Shown here in pieces: positions 37,123-51,343 of a stretch of 64,000 bases of DNA. The first letter of the stretch is position 1, and every line of letters begins with the position of its first letter. Below the pieces are notes generated by a model, which worked only from the letters and a program-made list of their open reading frames with translations, searched no databases and was not told the DNA's origin. The stretch is taken from positions 41,576,501 to 41,640,500 of the forward strand of contig NC_056752.1 in the NCBI RefSeq assembly GCF_018687715.1, written 5' to 3'. Made by a program: the position numbers and the translations under genes. This DNA comes from Carya illinoinensis (taxonomy: Eukaryota; Streptophyta; Magnoliopsida; Fagales; Juglandaceae).

Positions 37123-37368
37123 TTTTTTTTTTATAAGTAATAAGAAGATTTTATTCAAACGAATGAAATAGGCATAGCCCGTGTACATAGGAAGTATACA
37201 AAAGAACACCTAACTTCATTCTAGCTAAGGAAAGAAAGTCATGGACATTGTTTCCATCAAGTACAATGGCTGAAAACCACAGCATTAAAGTGCGCATAAA
37301 AAAATTCCGAAGCTCCTCCATTGTGCATTCCCTATTTTCAAAGCATCTCTCATTCCTCTCCAACCATG
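37123..37368 (-). mobile_element. 5'-truncated LINE tail insertion, 246 bp
   Basis: It is flanked by the 10-bp direct repeat TGCAAACTAA at 37113-37122 and 37369-37378. On the minus strand it encodes the C-terminus of a LINE polyprotein (MERNERCFENRECTMEELRN) and ends in an A-tail (T-run after 37122). It resembles the tail of the larger LINE at 32.9-33.1 kb (MERNDWSFEDRERTMDEI), so it is a dead-on-arrival copy of a related family. Confidence 0.88.
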
Positions 37369-37378
37369 TGCAAACTAA

Positions 37379-38319
37379 ATTTACACACCCACAACAACAA
37401 AAATCTGGTATAAATTAGAACGGAAGCTGAAACCAGTAGTTCATGGCCTCGAGTTTTTGGGTAACTGAGAATATCTAACTAATTTTCCATTTATTTCCCA
37501 AATACAAACAAACCTTATTGCAACCCGACCTATTTTGTACACAAGATACCACATCCAAGAGGTGGACAACAAAGTGAAGTTCCTTTAGGAGTTAGATCAA
37601 ACTCTAAGTAAGTTCTTTTAGATAAACCCCAATGGAGATCGGTAGGATTTTAAAGATAAAATTATTAATATTAATATTAAAAAAAAAAGGTGGAAACAAA
37701 GAAGAAATACAAACTACATTGGCAACAGAAATTGCCTCGTCAACCCTGTCAACAAAGTAGATCAAGATTCATCAGAGGGATCTAGTTAGGTTCTCAATCC
37801 AACCTTCCAGTCCTTCTAAACCATCTGCACCCTGCCAGAGAAGGCAAAACAACTCTCCCCCGCCCTCTCCTACTTAGAACTTGTGTTGGATGGTATGGTT
37901 CACTTATAATTAACCAGCTAGGCAGCATAAAATAAGTTTAAGTACAGGAATTTCCACTCTTACAAACTGAGAAGGCATAGAATTTTATTAGGTTCCATTT
38001 CTTTCCAACCCAACCAATCACTCCACAACTAAATCACACAAAAACTGAGAAATCATGTCAAACAAAAACGAAACCCCAATCGAAATCCGATGGGTGCAAT
38101 AAATTATCATCATATTTTTGGTCAGTAAATAGAGATTTTATCTATCAAAAAGTAAATAGAGATGAACGTTAAAGTAATGTAGGAGCAATGCGCGCAACAA
38201 ACTATATAAGAAAGAACGAGAAAGAACATGGCTTGCGCCCGAGCAATACGGCACTGCATTGCGTTCAATTCGCATTATAAATCAATTAATTGCAAATGGA
38301 AGTCCCAAAGAATAGGCAC
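37379..38319. other. Downstream flank of the At5g19025-like gene
   Basis: No second gene is seen. On the minus strand the sequence just after the stop is GC-rich and then turns AT-rich, with AATTAATTGATTTAT near 38275-38289 that may act in 3'-end formation. Nothing else is recognisable. Confidence 0.4.
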
Positions 38320-38937
38320 TCACTTCCTATGCCGCTTCCCACGCTTGGGCCCCCAGCCCTCAAGCTTGGCGACAGGACAGCCACAGCGCGCGTGAAAGAG
38401 CAAGACGGCTCGTCCATTGGGCGGGGCCATCTTCCTAAGCTCGGATCGGAGGCACTCGTAATCTGGGTTAGCTTCGCTTCCGCCCTTCCAGGGCAAGCCA
38501 TCGATCTCCTTGGACTTGGCGGGAGATTTTACGCAGTCGTCTGTCTGAAGCTGTAAATCGAACTCCATGGCCTTCTTCAAGCCCTTGCATGCAGGGTTTT
38601 GACAGCGCCGGGATCGGGAGCCGCAGCAGAAGTCAGCGAGGGCAGCGGAGATGGCAAAGAAGAGGAGGAAGGAAAGGAGGTAAGGGACGGAGAGATGATG
38701 GAGAAGAGGGGAGAAGTGGGAGAGAAGGAGGGAGACGGAGTGGAAGATGTAGGAGAAGTAAGAAGAGAGGAGGAAGGAGCAGGAGAAGAGGACAAGGACG
38801 AGGATGAGGAGGTCGAGGGTGGCGGAGGGAGAGTGCTTGCAGAGGGCAGGGTTAGGGTTAGAGTTAGGGATTGAAGATTTCTGGGGTTTTGGGAAGCTTG
38901 CGTTGGAGGCCATGGCGGTGAAGAGGATGGGGCGCAT
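38320..38937 (-). CDS. At5g19025-like membrane protein ('ribosomal protein L34e superfamily')
   Basis: Single-exon gene of 205 codons. I recognise it as the plant family annotated as uncharacterised protein At5g19025, loosely labelled L34e superfamily; its biochemical role is not known. It has a Ser/Pro/Asn-rich N-terminus with KHSPSATLDLLILVL, a hydrophobic segment at about residues 41-60 and a second at 84-102 (two likely membrane spans). A Cys-rich motif follows (CCGSRSRRCQNPACKG, about 104-119), then the conserved tail KKAMEFDLQLQT, GLPWKGGSEANPDYECLRSE, LRKMAPPNGRAVLLF and CGCPVAKLEGWG with a basic end. Paired cysteines suggest metal binding (inference). The ATG at 38937 is used; ATG 38913 (MASNASFPKPQK) is an equally plausible start. 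All conserved blocks are present, so it looks functional. The upstream DNA is GA-rich with no clear TATA box. Confidence 0.9.
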   Translation of the reverse strand: MRPILFTAMASNASFPKPQKSSIPNSNPNPALCKHSPSATLDLLILVLVLFSCSFLLSSYFSYIFHSVSLLLSHFSPLLHHLSVPYLLSFLLFFAISAALADFCCGSRSRRCQNPACKGLKKAMEFDLQLQTDDCVKSPAKSKEIDGLPWKGGSEANPDYECLRSELRKMAPPNGRAVLLFHARCGCPVAKLEGWGPKRGKRHRK

Positions 38938-39755
38938 GTTAGTGAAGTATAGAGTTAGTTTGAAAGAAAATGGGTGGATGTGGTGCGCAGTATAGCCGGA
39001 TGGGTGCGTAGATTAGAGGGTGGCTGTTGCGCAGGATTAGATGGTGTAGGATGCTGCACGCGCCTCAAGAGAGAGGGAGACTGGAGGTCCAGGAGGAGGT
39101 TGGAAAGACCGAACAAATAATTCAGAATTGAAAATATCTAAAAAATAATGAAATGACTTTGAATAGTATTAATAAGGGCATTTTTATTGATTTTTCTTTA
39201 ATTTTTTTTATAATTTGGTTAAAATATATATTTTTAAAAATTTTCTATTAAATTTTATTCATCTTTAAAAAATTTCTTACATCCCACTCTTTATTTTTTC
39301 TCTATTTTAATAAAATAATTTTTTATATTCTTTCTTTATTATTATTTATATTCTTTTATTTGTACATCTTTAACTATTCTTTATAAAATATATATAAAAA
39401 GTGATTTGAGAATGAATAATAACTTATCAAATATAGAAAGTCATTGTTCACATTTTAAAACTTTTTCTTAAAATAAGAAATTGGATTAAGCATATATTTG
39501 GGGAAAACCTCAAATATAAACTCTAAAATTTAGAAAAAATGAAGTTTTAAGGAATCAAATGAAAATGCTTTAATATATACAGTCCTACGGTGCTATACTA
39601 TAATTGCATTTTTTTTTGTTTTTTTTTTTTTTTGCATTTTAAACACTTTTTAAATATTTTTAAATATTTTTTATAAAAATATATAAATTTACTAATAGTC
39701 ATTTTCTTAATTACTAAAAAAATTTAAAATACACCAGTAGTCAAACCCAAGGAGC
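38938..39755. other. Promoter side of the At5g19025-like gene, then AT-rich spacer
   Basis: 38938-39110 is GC/GA-richer and would hold the minus-strand promoter. 39130-39755 is AT-rich with T-runs and no coding sequence; it ends at the CACTA insertion site. Confidence 0.4.
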
Positions 39756-39774
39756 AAGCACTACAAGAAAATGC

Positions 39775-40045
39775 ACCTTTTGCAGCGATTTTTATTTTGT
39801 TGGAAATAAAATCGTTGCAATAGACTATCAACAACAGCGATTTTGATACGCTGCGCACTTTTAAAACAGTAATTTTCCCTTAGTTGTGTTTGCAGCGATT
39901 TTAAAGTTATTGTAACGAAAAAAATCGTTGCAAAAAAAAGTTCCTGTTCATTACTGAAAATTGCAGCGACTTTTTATGTTATTGAGGCGATTTTAATTGT
40001 TGCGCGTAACATTCTTATTTTGCAGCAGGTGATTTTCGCTGCAAT
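39775..40045. repeat. Left subterminal repeats of the CACTA element
   Basis: TTGCAGCGATTTT-like units occur in both orientations (e.g. TTTTGCAGCGATTTTTATT, AAAATCGTTGCAATAG, TTGCAGCGACTTTTTATG). Arrays of this kind bind the CACTA transposase in maize and other plants. Confidence 0.85.
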
Positions 40046-40513
40046 TTCGCTACCGCGCCAAACATCCAATTTCACTTTGCAAATTGGAAATTTCCCCCCA
40101 ACCTTTTTTTCCCCGTGTCTGCCCACTTTGACCGAGACTGGAGCTCATCTGCACTTCGACCTAATCCCACAACAAACTCCAGTTTCCATTCTCAATCCTT
40201 GCTTTCGAAAACCCTTCCCAGCGTGCAATGACGGCTTCAGCTCCTCGCCTGGGTTACCGATTCTCCCATTCCCATTTCCCCGCGATTACCTTCTCTAGAG
40301 CCGTTTCTGGTTCACCAATTGGGAAGATGATTTTAAGCTCCCAATCGTAAACCCTAGTGTGCGCACAACCTTCTCTCAACCTGAATATTGTCTCCGTTTG
40401 GGAAGCTAGTGAAATTGTCTCCACCTTCGGTTACCCTAGACGATTCCGTGCCTCCATTTCTAATCTGAAGATATCAATCATCTGTTTTCAAAGATGATCA
40501 ATCGAGGCTACAG
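40046..40513 (+). other. GC-rich leader-like exon with splice donor inside the CACTA
   Basis: GC-rich block with CT tracts and AAACCCTAG, ending in ATGATCAATCGAGGCTACAG followed by GTATCT. This would encode M-I-N-R-G-Y before a GT donor at 40514. It looks like a plant 5' leader plus a tiny first coding exon, either captured from a host gene or belonging to the element. A 92-codon frame across it (40020-40298) is not recognisable. No downstream exon could be matched. Confidence 0.35.
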
Positions 40514-41282
40514 GTATCTCCCATTTCTTGTAGGTTTCATTACAAAAGGTGTTGTTTTTAGATGTACACAAATTTTTCCTGTATTTCTCTGTTAAACTGA
40601 TTTGCATGTGCCTCTGTTTGCATTATACTGGTTGTGTATTTGCCTCTTATGTTTGGATTGCTCAATCAGTTGTGGGTATTAGATAGTTTGATTATTTACC
40701 ACTGATGACTTGAGGACTCTAATTAGGACAATCTCTCATTGACTGGGCTTCAGAGCAAGACTTCATTCTGCCTCACTCTCAATTGTCTTCCTTTCAAGTG
40801 CACTTACCCTATTCATCAAGTTAATTAACAATTACTCAGTGTTATCAAGTCCTAATAACATACTTTTAGGAGGAAATTAAATGAAAATCCATATTGATGT
40901 CATGTGATTTTCGAAGATGATAATTAATGACATGTAGAAAGGCTTTTTACTTTCTAGAGAAAAAAACTATTTCTGAGGTACACAGTCCTGTAAGTAGGGG
41001 AAAGATTTTTGCATTTTAGTAGCACATTGGAAAATAAAATGGTTGAAACTTACAAGGTAAATAAAAAAAAAAAAAAATAGAATGTATTTTAAGTAATTAT
41101 GGGCATTGTTGTTAACTCAAACCACAACCTAAATGGTCAAGCCATTATGCATCGATTTTCCATCTGTTAAACCTACTTACTGCTAGAATAAAGTTGTTGG
41201 TATTAACTAAAGGATGAATTATGGTAGCACCATCTCATGGATAACATAATTGCAAACAATCAATATGAAAAGAAAAGCATCA

Positions 41283-42955
<1,673 letters not shown>

Positions 42956-42980
42956 TATGAGTTTTAATTGTATTTGCAAG

Positions 42981-45794
42981 GCTGGAACTTTGGCTTAAAT
43001 TTCATTTGTAACTTGACTAAGTTCAGTTTATATTTAAAACTCCATCCTTTTTCCCTCTCTTACCTCACGTTTACAGCCTAAAAAGATAGCAGCAAACACA
43101 CTTCCCAATTCTGAAATTTTCTGCATCAGATTCTGTCATGGTTTCTTTCAACTTCATCTATCCTTACCTTTTCCCCCTAATACTTGTTTAGTTGGGTGTG
43201 TAACTATGTGGGTGATGATTGAAACATGCAATATTTGTGCTAGAGTCTGCTTGAGATTATGACTTGTTTTTCTGCCCAGTTTTGTTCCATGCCGACAGTC
43301 TTACCAAAAAATTATTTAATTATACTTTTAACAATAGTAGTATGCTCTATGTGAATCACTTATCGAATATGTTTAGGCCTCCATTTATGTGTTAAACTGT
43401 AAGATATCAGTATGAATTGTTTTACCTTCTACTCAAGCTAATAACTAAGTAAACAACTAAGGATTTCAATAGAATGCCTTGGTTTATCAAGAACTATCTC
43501 TTCCTCTGTTTATGCTATGTCTACCCACAAATCATGCTTATTCCTAATTTTTCTAAACACTAGTTCATTGCTTGTGTAGTTGGGATTATAGTTGAAGTTG
43601 GGGGGGTTTTGAAATAGGTATACAACTAACTTATTGGCTTGTCAAGCTAGTGCAGAAAGTTTGACATGACTTTAGCTTTGAATGTATACTCTTAAGTTCT
43701 AGCCCCTTAGTTTGCATTTATCTTATCTGTTTAACTCAACCTCAATATGTGACATTAGGACTACCACTCCATGACCTTAAAAGCTCAGAACAATGATGCT
43801 CTAAGTAGCTAGATCTGAGAGGAACATTAATGTTAGCTCCTCTCTTTCTAGATTCTACGGAGTCCTCTTAATTTTTACCTCAAAAGGGGTTGTGTACTGC
43901 TCCTTTCTGTCTAGTGGCCAACTTGATGGGTCCATGAAATATGTTTGAACCTGTATTTTATATTCTATAGGTTGTCTTGTGTATATGATTATATGGGGTC
44001 ATGTGTTGGTTATGCAATAGTTAAGCCTTATAATTTCAGGCTTGTCTATGTTTCATTTATATAAAGTTGTCTCCTGCAGTAATTTAGTATCGCATATTTT
44101 TAGATTTGAAAAACAAGGATATCATACCAGATAGTAAGTTTAGAATGACAAATGTCCCACACCGTATGTATAGCTTTGAGAAATGACGATCAATTTTTAG
44201 AAGGGGGACCTACTATGTCGTGGGGTGTTTCCCTGTTATTAAAGAAAAAGAAACAAAACCTAAACTCTTGTTGAAATTTACTTTTAGAGTTCTTGGCCTA
44301 ACATTTCTTCGTGTTAGTTTTCTGGTTTCCTTAATTTCCCCTGTTTACCAGTACATAATTTATTGGAACTGAAGATAAGTTAAATCAGGTTGAACTAATT
44401 AAGAAAAAAATAGTGAATACAGGTTGATTAAATTGGACTTAATATGGTTGTAATTTCTGGGTTTTGTAATTCTTTTAGGTCATTGTTCAATAAATTGCAT
44501 ATACCCATAGACGGAGAGAGTTTTCCATGTTGTAAAAATCGTTTAATACATTCGTGAACACTTGTCTTTTCTAAACTTTCTAAATCTTAAACAATTGTCA
44601 AAAGATAAGCATTTAACCGCATATGATTTCCAACACAATTACCCTAAAAGAGAATTACCTGAAATGGTCATTAACAAGGAATTTTAACTATCATTTTAAT
44701 TCCTCTATGTTACATATGAAAGTGTTTTGTGACCATTTTTCGGAAAAGCTAGCTTCCCAAACTAAATTTATTGGTCATTTTTAGACTACAACTTGAGGGA
44801 CTGCATATAACGTTAATATATCTCTTTGTAAATTTTCTGGTATGATGCTTTGGAGGAATAAACATTGCTCAACATGCCGTTTATACACTTTTTGTATGAA
44901 AATGCTTTGAAGCACCATAAACACCCATTAAGAGAAGTTTAATTATTGTCCGTGCAGGAGATTTTACTAGATAGAAGTTATGTAATTGCAATATCCCTTC
45001 TCATACTTTCATTTTACACATTACGTTGTGCTCTCTTTCAATTATATTATTTGATCCCTAAATTAACATTAAATTTTCTGATATACTAACAGACTTAAAT
45101 GGCTGTTCATTTAATTCAGGAACAACCATTTTGATGGAGCAGTTGGACCGCCAAACTTGATGCACACCAGTTTGTCTTGTGGGTGACCATTTTCTTTCAT
45201 TTAGAAATTTCCAGTTCTGATGCTGAACAATGATGCATGCGTTACTTTAATTTATAGTTGGGACAGTTTATGTTTCAAATATCATTTGTTAAGACTATGA
45301 TTGTGATATTAAAGGGCTATCCGTTCTATATAGATTGAACGGGCATGTAGGGATCATGTGAGGGTTGCTGCTGAGCATGGTCATTTTTTGAGGTACACAG
45401 CTTCCCACTTCATTCTCAATGAAAAATTAGAAATCTGTGACAGTTGTTGCTGCATATCACAATGGTTGATATGATTTTGTGGCTGTTTTGGTTCTGAATG
45501 TCACATGGGCGAGGTGCTCTGAATTGATGTAGAGCATATGCTTGAAAGTTCAATTGTTCAATTAGGGAATTTGCTAGTTTTCTTGGAGGAAAAAAAGAGC
45601 CACAATAGATCCCTCTCATGTATGTGACCTGGATTAAGCCTAATTTTTCAGTTATTTTCAATATGGTAGCAATGATTTGGATGACTTTTAGGAGTTTGAG
45701 GAGATGGTTGAGGTTGATAAGGGCAATGGTGTGACAACATTGAATAATGACATTGCAGCAGAAATTCTTATAATCTTGGTTATAAACACATACA
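42981..45794. other. CACTA interior, no coding sequence recognised
   Basis: AT-rich DNA without long frames. Fragments near 45120-45180 and 45690-45760 are less AT-rich but match nothing I know. No transposase motif was found on either strand. Confidence 0.5.
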
Positions 45795-46853
45795 AGAAAA
45801 AGACCAACCAGCTTTGAGAAATGGCCATTTTAGTATGCAGAAATTGTTGGAGACTCTTCTAATTAGATGAATCTTTGTATGTTTCTCTTCATATTATATT
45901 AACCCACCAATATGGTGAGTTTTTTCTCCATTTATGTGTTGGGAAAAATAAATGGTGGGTAACATGTGTGCTAATATGCTGTCTTGGAGCACTATTTGTG
46001 GGTTGTGTAATGCTGAAATGAGACTCATGTATGCTGTCTGTGGATAATGATTAGAGTATACAGGTGTGCATGTTGGAATATGTTGGTATGGGTCTGTTTT
46101 AATGCTCTATTTGACCATTAATAGTTGTCAATATATACTCTTAAGTGTAATTACAAGTCCATATAGCTAACATGTATGACTTGAGAGGATAATATCAAAC
46201 TTGAAAATTTTACTTGCTACCCTACAAACACACACTTCTAAATATATTTTAGAGGCAGCAATTTTTGGGTTCAGCCCAAACTGATATACTCAGAATTTAT
46301 AAGCTGTAACTTTATATGTTTTTTTTTTTTTCAGACTTAATATGGCTTTACTTACAAATATTCTATTATAAATGCACATAGGAAAAAGACCAACCAGTTT
46401 TGAAAAATAGAGAATTTAGTATGCATATTTTGTTGGAGACAAGATTCTAGTTAGATGAATCTCTACATGTTTCTGGTTCATATTATAAAAACTCACAAAA
46501 AATAAATGGTGAGTTTTTCTTGCCTCTTGTGTTGGAAAAAATAAATGGTGGGTAACTTGTAGACTTAATATGCTGCCTTGGATAACTATCATTTTTTGGG
46601 TTGTGTACTGCTCAAATGCATATGTTAGAGCTGTCTGTGGGTGATTACAGGTGCTGATATTGGAAAATGTTTGTAAGGCAGTGCCCTTTTTATGCACTTT
46701 GTTGTTAATAGTTGTCAATATATGTAATTACAAGTCCATATTAGCAAGCTGTATGACTTGAGATTATCTATCAAACTAAACTGAAAAATTTACTTGCAAC
46801 TCTACAGACACACTTCTAAACATGTTTTTAAAGGCAGCTGTCATTTTGGGTTT
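45795..46853. repeat. Diverged internal tandem duplication of the CACTA, period ~587 bp
   Basis: Copy 1 (45795-46271) and copy 2 (46382-46853) share, in order, AAAAAGACCAACCAG, TTGTTGGAGAC, AAATAAATGGTGGGTAAC, TAATAGTTGTCAATATAT, AATTACAAGTCCATAT and TTTTGGGTT, with indels between. Identity is roughly 75-80% by eye, so the duplication is much older than the element's intact ends suggest. Confidence 0.8.
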
Positions 46854-48345
46854 TGACAAAATAGTTATAACAGAATTTATAACTAGTGGCCAAATTGTTT
46901 CTGTATTATCCTATCTCATAGTTATTTTGTTTTTTTGGATATTTATGTTAGGGTCAGGATCCCCATTAAGATTTTTGATGTTTGAGGCAATTTGCAGTAG
47001 ATTAGAACCATAGCACAGTACATAATTTCCAGAGTACATGCATAACTTATAATATAAGCTTTGATGTATTTAGGCCTAATTCACAGGTTCAGCAGTGATG
47101 TAATAAACTGATAAATCTAGTTGTCACTTCTGAAAATCATCAACATTGAACTTTATTTACAATATGTACAACTATACACGTTGTATGTGAGTACTGCATG
47201 TAATTGCCTGTAAGATAATTAGTTGCAGATGCATATATATATATATATATATATATACTGTTTGTATAAATTGAGTAAAACCTTCTAGAGTTCTTGTGTG
47301 TGTTTCTTTCAAATATCTTTATCTTGTAATTATTTACAAGAAGCAAATTTAAAAGTGCTAGTGGTTCGTGCTTAAGGGTGTTTTGCTTAAATGACTGTAA
47401 ATCCATTTCTAGATTTTAGATTTAGACCTTATGTTCTACTTTTTGGCAATTGGTGATAATGAATGAACATTAAAGTCACAGGCCTAATTGAGTATTATTT
47501 TCTTGGTCATTATTCAATGTTCTTATGTGTTAAATTAATCGGTTTACGTAACGAAAATCTATATGGTCATTGACAGAATGGATCGGAGAGATTGAAAGGC
47601 TGAAATATGCTGAACAATGAATCCCCCCCCACTTGATGCAGACGTGTTGAAGCTGTTCTACCCAATGCCCAGGTGCACGTTGTTATCGATGACATGAACT
47701 AATTCTAACTATAGAAGAGCAGGATAGTTGAACAATTGTTGATGAATGTGGATGTTTTCAATTAATGTTTAGGAGCAAGAAATGGGATCTATATATTTAG
47801 TAGTTTGTAACTACTGTAGGTTTTGCAAGTAGAAATTGGTCCACCCCAATGTATATAGCTCATGACTGCACATTAATGTGAATTTCCCACTGAGTTTAGA
47901 TGAATGAATGTGTTTGATTTATTATATTCCTCAGAAAAAGGTTTTTTCCTATAATGAAAGTAGTGAAAGAATATTAATCTATATTTCGTATTTCTAAATT
48001 GGGTGTTGTCAAAACTATAAGTGTTATATAGCAATGGAATAGAATTGGATATAGGTTTATGTGTGAATGGTTCATGTAGGAAATTTTAAATTTGTGGTGA
48101 TGCCAATGAAGTTATGTAATTAATTGTTGTTACTTAACAAAGTATTAAGTTACATAAATTAAATGAAGTTTAAGGTATTAAGAAAAAGTTCATTGCTTAA
48201 GGGGGCTAGGTAATATCATGATTAAATATGTGAACATTACTAAATAGTTCATTATATTTCTTACTAAGTTTGAAAAATATGGTTATATATATAACAAATA
48301 TATCAGCCGAGATAACGATCTTCAAAAAAAAAAAAAACGAAATAT
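46854..48345. other. CACTA interior, non-coding, with (TA)n tract
   Basis: A (TA)n tract of about 27 bp lies at 47231-47257. A less AT-rich patch at 47575-47720 (GGATCGGAGAGATTGAAAGG, then CTGTTCTACCCAATGCCCAG) could be a last exon of captured DNA, but I cannot identify it. Confidence 0.4.
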
Positions 48346-48349
48346 AACT

Positions 48350-49275
48350 AATAGCAGCGCTTTACAAAGTAATTGCAGCACTTTTAAATGCTGCAATTAT
48401 ACTTTAACAATGATTTTTCAGACCTATTACAGTAAATCAACAAATTGCAGCGCTTTATTCAATTTTCCAACGTTTTCATTACGCTGCATTATCTTATTTG
48501 CAACAATTTTAAATTAAATCGCTGCAATTACTTAGCTCCCTTCCAGCGCTTTTACGCAATTAACAAAATCGCTGCTATTGAAAACTTAATTCCAGCGCTT
48601 TTAGAAGTTAATACAGCGCTTTTAAATGCTGAAATTAGCTATTAACAGCGATTTTCCCGACATGCATAATCAAAGTACGACCATTTTTCATAATTACAGC
48701 GCTTTTGGCTTCAGTTTCAGCATCTAAATTACGCTGAAAATAATCAGTTCCAACAATTTTTACAAAAAGCGCTAGTATTGGATTGTCAATTCCAGCGCTT
48801 TTTGGAGTAATTGCAGTGATTTCTAATGCTGCAATTACTCGTCTGCAACGATTTTTCAGACATTATAGCAACAGAGTTTAATCTGATTGCAGCGGTTTTA
48901 GTTGTATTTGCAGCATCCATTTTACGTTGAAAATAATCATTTGCAACAATTTATAATATATTCGCTGTAATTGCCTACATCAATTACAGCGATTTTGAAG
49001 TTATTTGCAAGGATTTAGAGTGCTGCAATTAAGATTTCTCAGCGATATATGTTTATATGGTTGCGGGCAGTTACAACGATGTTTTGTGGTTTTAGCAAGG
49101 AAAATAAATCGCTGCTAAATGTTTTAAAAGCAGCGATTTTTTATTTTTCGCTGTTTTGGGCAAAAAAGACGCGATTATAGCGGCGACTCTGCAAGGATTT
49201 TGAAAGCGCTGGAATTGAGCATATACAGCAGTTTAGAGGCTTTATTGCAGCGATTTTGTGCGCTGTAAAAGACCT
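48350..49275. repeat. Right subterminal repeats of the CACTA element
   Basis: Dozens of units of two related motifs, GCAGCGCTTTT and GCAGCGATTTT, in both orientations, spaced by about 20-40 bp. The array is more than three times as long as the left one and richer in the GCGCTTTT variant. Confidence 0.85.
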
Positions 49276-49292
49276 GATTTCTTGTAGTGAAG

Positions 49293-51164
49293 CTAGCATT
49301 TTCTATACTAAAATGGTTTGAGTTATGATATTTTATTAACTTTTGAAAAATGAGATAGAAAAAGTTAACTAAAAATATTATAAAATTATAAAATAGTTTG
49401 AATATTCTTTTTTAATATTTTTTTTTTGAAATTTGAAAAAAATATATATTTTTTGTGTTTTATTTAAAAGTTTGAAAAAATCTTATTGAATTTTGTGTTT
49501 AAATAATGATTAAGTAATAAGCACACGAAAAAGTTAAAAATTTGAAATTATAAATTATTTTGTACTTAAGTGATATTGAGAATGAAATATTTAAGAATAT
49601 AAGAATACTTGAAAATACCTATCTTGTTACACAAACAATACCATGTGTGATAATATAATTTTCTCATGTGGGTTTTTATTTTTTTAATTCTTAGCTAAAG
49701 AAAAGTTACTTTCAGACGAGATAGAAGTTAAATAAAATATTATTAGAATATTAATTTTTAATATTATTTTTATTTTAAAATTTGAAAAAATTGAATTATT
49801 TATTAAATTTTGTTTAAAAATTTAAAAAAATTATAATAATTAGATAAAATAAATTAAAATGATTTTACTATTCAAAATAGGCCTTAGACTATCAAATACT
49901 TACAATTTAGATGCAATCATTAATAGTTACAATCACCTGAAATAAACAGTATTTAACAAATTAAAAATAGGGACGGTTTGATCATTTCATTTATTTAGTA
50001 TCGTAATGGTCAAAATATCTCATATTTTTTTAACTAAATAGATCATGTATGCTTCACACACACACATATATAGACATAAAATCGGAGAATGATACACGTA
50101 ATACCTTTCGAGTGAAAATAGAGAGTTCATACTTCACATGGTACCATATGTTAGAAATATTAAATCAAAATATACTGCAAAATTAATATTATCTAATAAA
50201 AAATATCTTGAATCTAGTACAATTAGTCTATAAATTTTTCGTCGTCGCCGTTCATTAGAAATCTTCACGTGTCAATAGATGAGTGTATTGTAATACTCAT
50301 ATATTTCACAACTTGTCTATGTGCCGGAATTAAAGAGAACTAACGCATTTAAAGAGATCGCATTTGTTGTACAAGTCTATCATCTAAAGGGGGAGAGGTT
50401 ATATGTAACTCCTGGCTGATCATTAAAGGCTAGCCATTAAGACTTATGAAGTGGCTATTAACCTCTAAGAGAAGGAGGAATGGGCATTGCCTATTGTGAG
50501 TACCCATTTATTACACCTAACTTCCAAGTTTTCCAACTATAATATATAGATATAGATTATTATTATTTTTTAAATAATAAGAGTGAGAGGAAAAAGGTTA
50601 AGGTCATTTGAATCAAATGACATAAGGCCCGATTTCAAAATGAAAAATAGAAGGTTTGAACTCCCATATCTTATATAAAAATTATAAAAAAAGTGGAAGA
50701 AAAAATGCAAGTTTAGATTCAAAGTTATGGGATGAATCGTGCCATGTCTATTCAGAACCGCATTAGGTCTTGTTTAGATTCAAAAAATATCTTAACTTAG
50801 ATCATCATTATAATTTTTATAAATTTTTAAATCAAATATAATAAATAATTAAACTTTTAAATATTAAAATAAAAATAATATTATAATAATATTTTATTCA
50901 ATTTTTAACTCCATCTCAACTCAACGTAACTTATTATCCAAAACTCACACTCTTAGTTAGTTGGTGCTAGTCGATGGTTATTACATTGAGACGGAAATTT
51001 ATTTAAAAAAATTAAGCGCTTTTGAATAAGATTTATTTTATTGGAATATATTATATGCTTGCGCGCACAGTTCATAAAATTTGGTCCTCTGGGCCAATAC
51101 CGAATGTTGGTATAACTTGGTAGCCAGGCCCATTAATAGAGCTTAATGTACCTCAAATACGATA
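49293..51164. other. AT-rich intergenic DNA with copies of a repeat family
   Basis: Segments near 49340-49560, 49720-49880 and 50765-50945 share the pattern TAAAATATTATTAGAATATT / TTGAAAAAATTGAATTATTT, which also occurs near 9520-9660. The 49720 copy ends CTATTCAAAATAGGCCTTAG, resembling a transposon end. No termini were proved. No genes are seen. Confidence 0.45.
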
Positions 51165-51334
51165 GAGTTTTACTATATACAAACACAGTTACGCATTAAT
51201 CTATGTACCAATATTGATTTATTCATATTTAAAATTTAAATTAACACTATTTTTAATAAAATCTACTTTTTGACCAATCACATTACATTGGTACACAGAT
51301 TAGTGCACAACTATGCTTGCAACTATATTTTCCC
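51165..51334. mobile_element. Mutator-type MITE, 170 bp, 9-bp TSD
   Basis: Inverted repeats of about 40 bp are best matched inside the ends: AGTTACGCATTAATCTATGT against AGTTGTGCACTAATCTGTGT from the reverse-complemented right arm. The element is flanked by a perfect AATACGATA at 51156-51164 and 51335-51343. Its left end GAGTTTTACTATATAC resembles the GAGTAATGCTATATAC ends of the 4558 and 19293 elements. Confidence 0.8.
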
Positions 51335-51343
51335 AATACGATA

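Noticed and set aside
38577..38874. Open + strand frames rich in Arg/Gly/Glu
   Set aside because: They are the complement of the At5g19025-like coding sequence, whose minus reading is clearly conserved.
48350..49275. Regular repeat array considered as a CRISPR or satellite
   Set aside because: The units are short, imperfect and in both orientations, and lie exactly at the CACTA end; they are its subterminal repeats in a plant genome.
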